Shown here: positions 35,523-44,009 of the stretch, one piece after another
How positions within the stretch are numbered: the first letter of the stretch is position 1
Layout: every line of letters starts with the position of its first letter
Assembly: GCA_963716085.1 (NCBI GenBank)
Contig: OY970288.1
Span: 1,426,001 to 1,490,000 of the forward strand
Direction of reading: 5' to 3'
Origin: Persicitalea sp963716085
GTDB taxonomy: Bacteria > Bacteroidota > Bacteroidia > Cytophagales > Spirosomataceae
Length of the DNA stretch: 64,000 bases
Notes under the pieces: generated by a model
Databases searched by the model: none
What the model saw: only the letters and a program-made list of their open reading frames with translations
Told to the model about the DNA's origin: nothing
Made by a program: the position numbers and the translations under genes

Positions 35523-38500
35523 ATGAAAAAACCACTACTAGCGCGAAAGCCGCTGCACCGAATTATGCGGATCACCCTGCTGCACACCATCCTGATTGGC
35601 CTGACCCTATCCTTGGGTTACGCCCACGACGCCCACACGCAGGGCTTACTCGATCGGGCCGTTTCGATCAAGGCCAACAGGATGGAACTCCGAAAGGTGC
35701 TTTCCAAAATCGAGGGTGAGGTAGATGTCAAGTTTGTGTACAGCTCCACGGTTATCCAACCCGACCGCCGGGTAAGCGTAAAGGCCGAGCAGCGCAAGCT
35801 GTCGGAAGTGCTGGCGATGGTGCTGGAGCCACTGGATATTTCGTACCGGGTCATCGGCGGGCAGATTATGCTGACGCGTACGAGAGCCAAAGAGTCTTCC
35901 TTCATTCCAGATGTGGAAGTAAAGCTCATTGCCGATCAGGTAGTTACCGGAACTGTCACGGACGAAGGCGGCGGGGCTTTGCCGGGGGTGAGCGTGTTAG
36001 TAAAGGGTACGCAGAAGGGAACCGTTACAAACCAGCAGGGAGCCTACACGCTAAGTGTGCCTGACGGAGATGCCCTCTTGGTTTTTAGCTTCGTCGGATA
36101 CGTGGCGCAGGAAGTCGCTGTGGGAAACAGAACCAAAATTGACCTCGCACTTGCGGTAGATGACAAACTACTGGATGAGGTGGTGGTAGTCGGCTATGGC
36201 ACGCAGAAAAAAGTGAACCTTACGGGAGCGGTCAGCACGGTAGAGGCGGAGTCGATTCAGAACAGGCCCATAACCAGCGCCAGTCAGGCCCTTCAGGGAA
36301 CCCAGGGAGTGTATCTCAACCAAGTGGGCGGGCAGCCCGGTAAGGATGGGGCGACGATAAGGGTCAGGGGCATAGGGACATTGAACAATAACAACCCATT
36401 GGTGCTGGTAAACGGTATCGAGTTTGCTTTGGATGACCTGAACCCCAATGACATCGAAAGCATCACGGTGCTCAAAGACGCGGCCTCCGCTGCGATCTAC
36501 GGATCCCGAGCGGCGAACGGGGTTATACTCGTCACCACAAAGAAGGGAAGTTCTAACTCGAGCATATCCTACGGAAACTCTTTCGGGCTGCAGGAGGTGA
36601 TGTCGCTGCCACGGGTTGTCCGCGATCCCATTCAGTGGTTCGAACTTTATTCACAGGCGCAAAGAAATGTGGGCACCAGTGAGAATTCGCTCGTTTTTTC
36701 GAAAGCGCTTATTGAAGAATATCGCAACGGAATGCAGTCGGATCCATTTACTTATCCCAACACCGACTGGTACGACGTCATATTTGATCCGGCATCTATC
36801 CAGGAACACAATTTGAGGTTTTCGGGGGGGAATGAAGAATCTACATATGCGCTCTCGCTGGGCTTTCTAGATCAGGATGGCGTGATGCGGGGGACTAATG
36901 CCAAACGGTACAACGCAAATTTGAACATAAATTCCGCCCTGAGAAAAAACCTGAGCATCGGAGGAACCTTCAATTTTTCATATAAACAACGGGAGGAACC
37001 CGTTCCGGGCATTGGCACTACCATGCAGATGATATTCAAGGCCCAGTCCCATCACCCAACCTACCTGGAGGACGGAAACTACGGGATGAATTTCTTCGAT
37101 ATTCCGGGCCACCGACGTTTCCGACACCCTCTGGCCTATACGGACGAGGGAGAAAATAAAATCAATAACCTGAAGCTATTTCTCAATACCTACGCCGAAG
37201 TGGGTCTGCCGCTGGGCATTAAATATAAGGTAAACATCGGGCTGACCAGCGAGAATGAGCGGAGTAAAAGATTTATCCCTGAGATTGTACTCTACGACGC
37301 CAAAACCAAGCAGCCCACTAAAATCCAGGCGGGTGGCTCGAGTATAGTTGAATTTGGCGATCAAAGGGGAGTAAACCAAAGAGATGACGAGTCGCTGAAC
37401 TTTACTATTTTCAACACCTTGAAGTGGGACCGGCAGTTGACCGAAAAGACTAACCTCAACTTCCTTCTGGGACAGAGCTACGAAAAATTTAACAATACAT
37501 TTTTTACAGCCAACAACGAGGGGTATTTGGGCAACGGCTTATTTGAACTCAATGCGGGTACGACCAATCCCAGGGTAGGGGGCACCAGTCGAGAGTCCAG
37601 CTTGATATCCTACTTCGGGCGTGCCAACCTGGTACTATTGGACAAGTACCTCTTTGAGGCCAACTTCCGTTACGATGGATCTTCCAAATTTGCAAAAGGG
37701 AACCAGTGGGGTTTTTTTCCGTCGGCTTCCGCTGGATGGCGGCTGGACGAGGAAGCATTCTTAAAGAATGTCAATTGGCTCGACCAGTTGAAGGTGAGGG
37801 CCTCCTGGGGAAAACTGGGGAATGAGCGGATCGGTTTGTACCGCTTCCTCGACCTGATCGCTCCGGGCCAGGACTACCTTTTTGGCAACACCCTGAACCC
37901 GGGCACAGCCGTGCTGGTCGATAATGACGATAAAATATCTTGGGAGACGACCACCATCACCAACATCGGCGCGGATGCCAGCTTTTTCAGAGGGAAACTG
38001 ACGAGTAGTTTCGAGTTTTTCAATAAGACTACGGACGATGTCCTGAGACCCGTCGGGATCCCCTCACAGGTGGGCGCACTGGCCGGGCCGATCAGAAACA
38101 TCGGCACGGTGGAAAACAAGGGCGTGGAGCTCTCGCTGGGCCACCGCAATACGGTCGGTGACTTTTCTTATGAACTGTCTGGAAACCTCACTTACATCAC
38201 CAACAAAGTCGTGAATCTGAACGGTGAAATCATTATCGATGATTTTTCGAGCGATCGCCGGGGGCCTTTGAATATCACGCAGGAAGGCAGGCCCATCAAT
38301 CAATTCCTGCTGTACCAGTCCGATGGCTATTTCCAATCTCAGCGGGAAATTGACGCACACGCCTTTCAGGGCAACGATACCAAGCCCGGGTATATCCGAT
38401 TCAAAGACTTGGACAATAACGGTGTGATCGACTTGAACGACAGAATGGCCGAAGGGAGCACCATCCCAAAGTACACCTACTCTTTCAATACGAATATCAC

Positions 38501-38951
38501 GTACAAAAACATTTCCCTAAGCACCATCTGGCAGGGAGTAGAGGGCGTTCAAACCTACAACAAGCACGTCTCGGGCGTACCATTCTGGTTTGGCACTTCC
38601 CTGCCTATCGGCTGGGCCAACGATTCGTGGACTCCCGAAAACCCGAATGCCAGTCTGCCGCTGCTTACGAGGTATCAGGATACCCAGGCAACCTTGTTCA
38701 GGGATAGTAATTTTTGGCTGATGGATGCGTCCTACCTGCGAATGAAGAACATTCAACTGACGTATAACTTCAATCCAAACTTATTAAAGCGGATTAGGGT
38801 GAGTAAGCTCGCTGTCTTCGCCAACGCGCAAAACCTCCTAACCTTTACCGCACTCAAAGACTTCGACCCGGAGACTGAATTACTGGGCGGTGATTTCTTC
38901 AACTATCCTTCCGTCAAAATTTATACGATGGGTTTAAATGTTTCATTTTGA
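35523..38951 (+). CDS. SusC/RagA TonB-dependent transporter with STN signalling domain
   Basis: 1142 residues from the ATG at 35523, which gives a normal signal peptide (MKKPLLARKPLHRIMR then LHTILIGLTLSLGYA). STN domain from LLDRAVSIKANRMELRKVL to GGQIMLTR. Carboxypeptidase-regulatory-like domain VTGTVTDEGGGALPGVSVLVKG. TonB box and plug (DEVVVVGYGTQKKVNLTGAVSTVEA). Barrel ending YTMGLNVSF. It imports oligosaccharides and, via STN, signals to the FecR and sigma just upstream. An ATG at 35469 would add 18 residues, which I regard as unlikely. Confidence 0.94.
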   Translation: MKKPLLARKPLHRIMRITLLHTILIGLTLSLGYAHDAHTQGLLDRAVSIKANRMELRKVLSKIEGEVDVKFVYSSTVIQPDRRVSVKAEQRKLSEVLAMVLEPLDISYRVIGGQIMLTRTRAKESSFIPDVEVKLIADQVVTGTVTDEGGGALPGVSVLVKGTQKGTVTNQQGAYTLSVPDGDALLVFSFVGYVAQEVAVGNRTKIDLALAVDDKLLDEVVVVGYGTQKKVNLTGAVSTVEAESIQNRPITSASQALQGTQGVYLNQVGGQPGKDGATIRVRGIGTLNNNNPLVLVNGIEFALDDLNPNDIESITVLKDAASAAIYGSRAANGVILVTTKKGSSNSSISYGNSFGLQEVMSLPRVVRDPIQWFELYSQAQRNVGTSENSLVFSKALIEEYRNGMQSDPFTYPNTDWYDVIFDPASIQEHNLRFSGGNEESTYALSLGFLDQDGVMRGTNAKRYNANLNINSALRKNLSIGGTFNFSYKQREEPVPGIGTTMQMIFKAQSHHPTYLEDGNYGMNFFDIPGHRRFRHPLAYTDEGENKINNLKLFLNTYAEVGLPLGIKYKVNIGLTSENERSKRFIPEIVLYDAKTKQPTKIQAGGSSIVEFGDQRGVNQRDDESLNFTIFNTLKWDRQLTEKTNLNFLLGQSYEKFNNTFFTANNEGYLGNGLFELNAGTTNPRVGGTSRESSLISYFGRANLVLLDKYLFEANFRYDGSSKFAKGNQWGFFPSASAGWRLDEEAFLKNVNWLDQLKVRASWGKLGNERIGLYRFLDLIAPGQDYLFGNTLNPGTAVLVDNDDKISWETTTITNIGADASFFRGKLTSSFEFFNKTTDDVLRPVGIPSQVGALAGPIRNIGTVENKGVELSLGHRNTVGDFSYELSGNLTYITNKVVNLNGEIIIDDFSSDRRGPLNITQEGRPINQFLLYQSDGYFQSQREIDAHAFQGNDTKPGYIRFKDLDNNGVIDLNDRMAEGSTIPKYTYSFNTNITYKNISLSTIWQGVEGVQTYNKHVSGVPFWFGTSLPIGWANDSWTPENPNASLPLLTRYQDTQATLFRDSNFWLMDASYLRMKNIQLTYNFNPNLLKRIRVSKLAVFANAQNLLTFTALKDFDPETELLGGDFFNYPSVKIYTMGLNVSF

Positions 38952-38962
38952 AATTAAAAATC

Positions 38963-40474
38963 ATGAAAAAAAGACTCCCCACCTCCCTGCCAGTCCTCCT
39001 GTTTTTTTTGTTCTCGGGCTGTTCCAACGACTTGCTGACCTTAGAGCCATTAGACCAAAGCAGCGTCAACACATACTGGACTTCGGAAAGCAATGCCGCT
39101 GCGGCCTTGACTGGGTGTTACCAAACACTCGTGCAACCTTATGCCTCCAACCGATGGATGTATAAATTGGAGCAGATTACGCCTAATGCGTTCGAGATCG
39201 ATAACATAAGCGGTGCCTCCTCCATCGCTATGGGAAACAATACCCCTAGTTTGCAGATCGTGAATCATCGGTACCAAATGGCATACGAAGGAATTGGTCG
39301 AACCAACTTGCTGCTTGCCAACCTGGACCAGGTTCCCATGGATGAAAACCTGAAGCGGAGATTCAAAGGCGAGGCGCAGTTCCTAAGGGCCTACTACTAC
39401 TTGAACCTAGTTCATTACTTTGGCGGAGTTCCGCTGATTCTCGACCCACCAAACAACAACACGCAGGGACAACTGCCCAGAAATACGAAGGAAGAAGTTT
39501 TTAATGCTATATATAGCGATCTTGACGCCGCCGCCGAGTTGCTTCCGGCCAGGTATCCCAACTCTGACTTGGGAAGGGCGACCAAGGGGGCGGCGTTAGC
39601 GATGAAAGCCCGGGCTGCTCTTTATAAGGAAGATTGGGCTTCTGCTCTGACGGCCGCCCGCAAAGTGGTCGATCTGAACGTGTACAGCCTGTTCCCCAAC
39701 TACCGGAACCTCTTTTTAGTGGAAAACGAGCGTAATCAGGAGGTGATCTTCGATGTGGCTTTTCGCTTCCCTGAGCAAACCAACAATTATCAAGTGGCTT
39801 ATCTGGAAGGCAACGTGTTAAAAGATCTGGTGGATGCTTATCTGATGAAGGACGGACAGCCCAGAGAAAGTTCAAGCCTATATGACCCTGCCAATCCGTA
39901 TAAAAACCGGGATCCTCGCTTGAATCAAACGCTGATAACCATTGGTTCAAAATACAATGGCGAGGTAGTGACCGGCAACGAGCTATTCGCCGACCTTACC
40001 GGGTTTTCCTATAAGAAATACACCCAGTTGGTCGATGATACGCAAAGAGCTGCCCCCGCGCCGGGCCAGGACGAGATCAATCCCATTGTTATGCGCTACG
40101 CGGAAGTCCTGCTGACCATTGCCGAAGCAGAAAACGAGCTAAACGGTGCCACCCCAGTCGCCTATCAGGCTTTCAATCAAGTGAGGAAGCGGCCTTCGGT
40201 CAGTATGCCCGATTTGATGCCGGGGCTTGGCAAAGCCGAATTTCGGGAAGCCTTACGTTTGGAGAGAAGAATAGAATTTGCGGGGGAAGGGCTTTATTAT
40301 GCCGATATGCTTCGGTGGCGAACCGCCGAAACCCAACTAGGCAAGAACGGACTGGACCATGAAGGGGAGGTAGTCGAAATCAGAATCTTCGACCCCGCCA
40401 GAGATTATCTCTGGCCTATCCCTGACCAGGAAATACTCCTGAATACGAACCTAGCCCAGAATCCGGGCTACTGA
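38963..40474 (+). CDS. RagB/SusD family glycan-binding lipoprotein
   Basis: 503 residues from the ATG at 38963, which lies 11 bases after the SusC stop and begins a lipoprotein signal (PVLLFFLFSGC). Family blocks: NAAAALTGCYQTLVQP, GRTNLLLANLDQVP, KGEAQFLRAYYYLNLVHYFGGVPL, MRYAEVLLTIAEAENEL and the tail NTNLAQNPGY. Surface partner of the SusC at 35523. Confidence 0.95.
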   Translation: MKKRLPTSLPVLLFFLFSGCSNDLLTLEPLDQSSVNTYWTSESNAAAALTGCYQTLVQPYASNRWMYKLEQITPNAFEIDNISGASSIAMGNNTPSLQIVNHRYQMAYEGIGRTNLLLANLDQVPMDENLKRRFKGEAQFLRAYYYLNLVHYFGGVPLILDPPNNNTQGQLPRNTKEEVFNAIYSDLDAAAELLPARYPNSDLGRATKGAALAMKARAALYKEDWASALTAARKVVDLNVYSLFPNYRNLFLVENERNQEVIFDVAFRFPEQTNNYQVAYLEGNVLKDLVDAYLMKDGQPRESSSLYDPANPYKNRDPRLNQTLITIGSKYNGEVVTGNELFADLTGFSYKKYTQLVDDTQRAAPAPGQDEINPIVMRYAEVLLTIAEAENELNGATPVAYQAFNQVRKRPSVSMPDLMPGLGKAEFREALRLERRIEFAGEGLYYADMLRWRTAETQLGKNGLDHEGEVVEIRIFDPARDYLWPIPDQEILLNTNLAQNPGY

Positions 40475-40486
40475 CCTTTTTTGCTT

Positions 40487-40663
40487 AGAAGCTGTTTGTG
40501 TTAGTTTTTATTGGCAAAAATGAGTGCTTTTTTAACAAGACAAGAATCCAAATCCGAAGCCTAGCACAGCTAGGTGAGGATTTTGGTGGCGCAGGATTGG
40601 TGAAAAACCGCCATTTTAGGCTTAAAGGACTAACCGCTCGGGCGGCCCCGTCAAACAGCTTCT
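40487..40663. repeat. 177-base element with inverted ends AGAAGCTGTTTG
   Basis: AGAAGCTGTTTG (40487-40498) and its exact complement CAAACAGCTTCT (40652-40663) frame a stretch that folds further (TTTTGGTGGCG facing CGCCATTTTAG). No ORF of its own; it fills the space between SusD and the sulfatase. It may be a MITE or a structured transcript element. A weaker AAGCTGTTTGAGTTGGCTTT at 4090 could be a related end. Confidence 0.6.
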
Positions 40664-40689
40664 TAGAACCCACACCCATAAAACGAAAC

Positions 40690-42063
40690 ATGCCCCTACG
40701 TTTTCTTGCAAAAATAGCGGCCGCAGCACTTCTCCTGGTTCTGCTGACCGGCCCATCTACCCTCGCTCAAGCCATGGCCAATAAACCCAACGTCCTGGTC
40801 ATCTACACCGACGACCAGGGCTCGCTGGACATGAATTGCTACGGTTCCAAAGACCTCGTGACGCCCAATATGGACGCGCTGGCCGCTTCGGGTGTGCGCT
40901 TCACGCAATTTTATGCTCCCGCTCCGGTATGTTCTCCCTCGCGGGCTGGTCTGCTGACGGGCAAAAATCCCCTGCGCGCTGGCCTGACGGGCAACGTACC
41001 CGCCAATCGGCTGGAGCGCGGGGCGGGCCTGCCCACCGAGCAGGTGACGATGGCTGAGATGCTGAAATCGGCCGGCTACAAAACGGCCCAAATTGGCAAG
41101 TGGCACCTTGGAAACATAGCTGAGGAACAGCCTAACGGACAAGGATTTGACTATTCCTTTGGTCACTTGGTAGGGTGTATAGACAATTACAGCCACTACT
41201 TCTATTGGCAAGGGCCCAACCGGCATGACCTGTGGAGAAACAGCCAGGAAGTCTGGCACAATGGTGAGTACTTTCCGGACTTGACGGTGAAAGAGGTCAA
41301 TCAGTTCATAGACGACAACCATAAGGATCCCTTTTTTATCTATTGGGCGCTAAACCTGCCGCATTATCCTTATCAGGGAGAAAAAAAATGGCTGGATCGG
41401 TACGCCAACCTGGCGAGTCCGCGCAAAGAATATGCGGCTTTCTTGTCCACGATGGATGAAAAGATCGGTGAGGTTTTGGCTAAGCTGAATGCGTTGGGCT
41501 TACGGGAGAATACACTTATTATTTTCCAGTCCGACCACGGGCATTCGCGGGAAGAGCGCGCTTTTTTCGGCGGTGGAAATGCGGGTCCGTACCGGGGTGC
41601 AAAGTTCAGCATGTTTGAAGGCGGGCTTAGAATTCCGGCTATCCTAAGTTGGCCAGACAGACTACCCAAAGGCGTGGTCAACGACCAAATTGCCACAGGA
41701 ATGGACTGGCTGCCGACGGTTGCGGAGCTATGCGGGGCGGAACTGCCAAAGACTAAACTGGACGGTAAAAGCCTGGTGCCGATGCTGCTGCAAGGGGCAA
41801 AGTCTCCGCACGAAACGGTGCATTGGCAACACAGCAAAGATGACAAAAGGGGCTGGGCCGTTCGTTCGGGTGATTGGAAGCTACTGGGGTACCCCTTAGA
41901 CCCGAACCGACCGGATGCTATATCCGCTGCGGATTCTTTGTTTTTGGTCAACCTGCGCGAGGACTTATCTGAAACGACCAATCTGTCGGCCCGATATCCT
42001 GAAAAAACCGATGCCCTCAAAAAGCTTCACGAGGAATGGCTTAATAGTGTACTGAAACCGTGA
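40690..42063 (+). CDS. S1-family sulfatase
   Basis: 457 residues from the ATG at 40690, chosen for the signal peptide MPLRFLAKIAAAALLLVLL...TLAQA; the longer frame runs back into the inverted-repeat element. Metal ligands NVLVIYTDDQG (DD 41-42), catalytic C81-S-P-S-R85 with AGLLTG, GKWHLGNIAEEQPNGQGFDYSFGH, SDHGHSREERAFFGGG, and WQHSKDDKRGWAVRSGDWKLLG. Periplasmic sulfate ester hydrolase of the second PUL, downstream of its SusD. Confidence 0.93.
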   Translation: MPLRFLAKIAAAALLLVLLTGPSTLAQAMANKPNVLVIYTDDQGSLDMNCYGSKDLVTPNMDALAASGVRFTQFYAPAPVCSPSRAGLLTGKNPLRAGLTGNVPANRLERGAGLPTEQVTMAEMLKSAGYKTAQIGKWHLGNIAEEQPNGQGFDYSFGHLVGCIDNYSHYFYWQGPNRHDLWRNSQEVWHNGEYFPDLTVKEVNQFIDDNHKDPFFIYWALNLPHYPYQGEKKWLDRYANLASPRKEYAAFLSTMDEKIGEVLAKLNALGLRENTLIIFQSDHGHSREERAFFGGGNAGPYRGAKFSMFEGGLRIPAILSWPDRLPKGVVNDQIATGMDWLPTVAELCGAELPKTKLDGKSLVPMLLQGAKSPHETVHWQHSKDDKRGWAVRSGDWKLLGYPLDPNRPDAISAADSLFLVNLREDLSETTNLSARYPEKTDALKKLHEEWLNSVLKP

Positions 42064-42215
42064 AAAATTCTCTGACTGCAACCCTACCCACTTTTTGGAA
42101 GAACCCTTCGGAAACGAAAGAGGTAAATCGCGCATGCCCTACCATCGCCGGGCCTCATTCAAGTAGTTTTCTTAACGGATAGCCTTATTCTGGTACATTT
42201 TTGCAACTTCCAGAT

Positions 42216-42809
42216 ATGGCTTATCCATTCAGCCCAGAAACCGACCACCAATCAAGCCTTTGGACTGCTTTCCGGCGGGGAAGCCAGGGAGCCCTGGCCG
42301 ATCTGTTTCTGTCCCAGTACGATATTCTCTACCGCTACGGTCGGCGATTGTACTCCGATGAAGAGCTGGTGAAAGACTGTATCCAGGAATTGTTCCTGAA
42401 GCTTTGGCACCGACGGCAGTCATTGAATGACGTGCGCGAGGTGACGCCCTACCTTTGCCAGGCCTTGCGCCGTGGCATTGTGGATGTGTTGCGGGAGAAA
42501 ACAAGTGAGTTTAGGCTCTGGAAGCTTTGCGATAAAGATCGGCTGGAAGTCACTTTCTCCCACGAAGATTTCCTGATTTCGCAACAAATTGACGACGAGC
42601 AGCGGCGGCGCTTGACCGCGGCGCTCAACCAACTCACCAAGCGACAGCGGGAGGCGATTCATCTGCGGTACTTCGAGAACTTCGAGCCGGGCGAAGTCGC
42701 CAAAATCATGAATCTCTCCGACCAATCCGTTTACAACTTACTCCACCGCTCGGTGAAGGCACTTCGCGATAATTTCTTTCTTCTGGTGCTCTGTACTTTG
42801 AGCGGTTAG
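42216..42809 (+). CDS. ECF sigma-70 factor (Bacteroidetes expansion family)
   Basis: 197 residues from the ATG at 42216 (MAYPFSPETDHQSS). Region 2 LADLFLSQYDILYRYGRRLY with VKDCIQELFLKLWHRR; region 4 LNQLTKRQREAIHLRYFENFEPGEVAKIM with helix-turn-helix DQSVYNLLHRSVKALR. Just upstream TACATTTTTG (42193-42202) resembles the Bacteroidota -7 box TAnnTTTG, though it would overlap the leader closely. First gene of the third sigma/FecR/SusC set. Confidence 0.92.
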   Translation: MAYPFSPETDHQSSLWTAFRRGSQGALADLFLSQYDILYRYGRRLYSDEELVKDCIQELFLKLWHRRQSLNDVREVTPYLCQALRRGIVDVLREKTSEFRLWKLCDKDRLEVTFSHEDFLISQQIDDEQRRRLTAALNQLTKRQREAIHLRYFENFEPGEVAKIMNLSDQSVYNLLHRSVKALRDNFFLLVLCTLSG

Positions 42810-42931
42810 GTGAAAATTGTTTGTTTTATATTTTGATCATCAGTTGTTTAAATTTTTTTTAAAATTTTGGGTAGATAATCCCACTTTCTCCGTGGTAGGG
42901 GTAAACGGTCTGACTATATCCGTTGCGTTGT

Positions 42932-43978
42932 ATGCCCTACCAACATTACTCTGTTTCTGAATTTGTTCTGGATGATTCCTTTCAGGCGTATGTGCTTTGC
43001 ACCGACCCGGAGGCGGTAGCATTTTGGACGAACTGGCTGTCCCGGAATCCCGGAAAGGAAGCCGAAATTCGGGAAGCCGCCGAGCTGGTGCGGCTGTTGG
43101 CCGGGCCGAAGAAATTGTGGCCCTCTCCCAATAAAGAAGCCGAGCTCCGTCGGCTCATCGAGCAATTGCCGGCAAACCGTTCTTCTCTCTCTCCCACGGG
43201 AACCCACCGCTGGCCCCAATCTTTGCGCTGGCGGACAGGTACTTTTGCCATGGCAGCCGCGATATCCCTGCTGCTACTGGCAGCGGGCGGCTGGTACCTG
43301 GTCGATCACCTCCAGCGGCCGGACCAGACGGTTCTGCAAACTGATTTTGGGCAAAAACGCAATTTCTTCCTGCCGGATGGTACGGAAGTGACGCTCAATG
43401 CCAACTCGACCCTGCGCTACCAGCCCGACTGGCCCGCAAGCGAAGCCCGGCGGGTATGGCTCGACGGGGAAGCCTTTTTCCGGGTCGGCAAACGGACGAT
43501 AGCGGGCAAGCCCGTCAAGTTCACGGTGCAGGCCGGAGAACTGGACATTGAGGTACTGGGGACGCAGTTCAACGTCAGAAGCCGCTCTGAGCGCACCCAA
43601 GTGGTGCTGGAAGAGGGGAAGGTACGGCTGCGCTCCACCGAGTCCAGCCAGCCGCTCCTTGAAATGACCCCCGGCGAGGCCGTGGTGTATTCGCCCCGGA
43701 ACGGAGTCGTCAGCCGACAGAAAACGGACCCCGAGCTCTTTAATTCCTGGCGGGACAATCGGCTGGTGTTTGACAATACTCCCTTGTCGGAAGTAGCCGA
43801 GATAATCCAACAAACGTATGGCAGGCAGATTACTTTTGCCGACCCCGACCTCATGAGCCGACGACTGACCGGGACGATTCCAAGCGACGATTTGGGCCGC
43901 CTTACCAAGGCCCTTTCCCGCGCTTTTGATTTACACATTACTGAACGGGGCGACGAACTTTTGATCGAATCACGCTGA
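42932..43978 (+). CDS. FecR-family anti-sigma factor
   Basis: 348 residues from the ATG at 42932 (MPYQHYSVSEFVLDD). N-terminal region with FWTNWLSRNPGKEAEIREAAELVRLL, a membrane helix (TFAMAAAISLLLLAAGGWYLV, ~105-125), FecR domain (DFGQKRNFFLPDGTEVTLNANST, LDIEVLGTQFNVRSRSERT) and a C-terminal FDNTPLSEVAEIIQQTYG region. It would control the sigma at 42216. Its SusC partner downstream is truncated, so the circuit may no longer respond normally. Confidence 0.93.
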   Translation: MPYQHYSVSEFVLDDSFQAYVLCTDPEAVAFWTNWLSRNPGKEAEIREAAELVRLLAGPKKLWPSPNKEAELRRLIEQLPANRSSLSPTGTHRWPQSLRWRTGTFAMAAAISLLLLAAGGWYLVDHLQRPDQTVLQTDFGQKRNFFLPDGTEVTLNANSTLRYQPDWPASEARRVWLDGEAFFRVGKRTIAGKPVKFTVQAGELDIEVLGTQFNVRSRSERTQVVLEEGKVRLRSTESSQPLLEMTPGEAVVYSPRNGVVSRQKTDPELFNSWRDNRLVFDNTPLSEVAEIIQQTYGRQITFADPDLMSRRLTGTIPSDDLGRLTKALSRAFDLHITERGDELLIESR

Positions 43979-44009
43979 CTATTCCTAACCTACCTAACCC
44001 TTATTTCTT

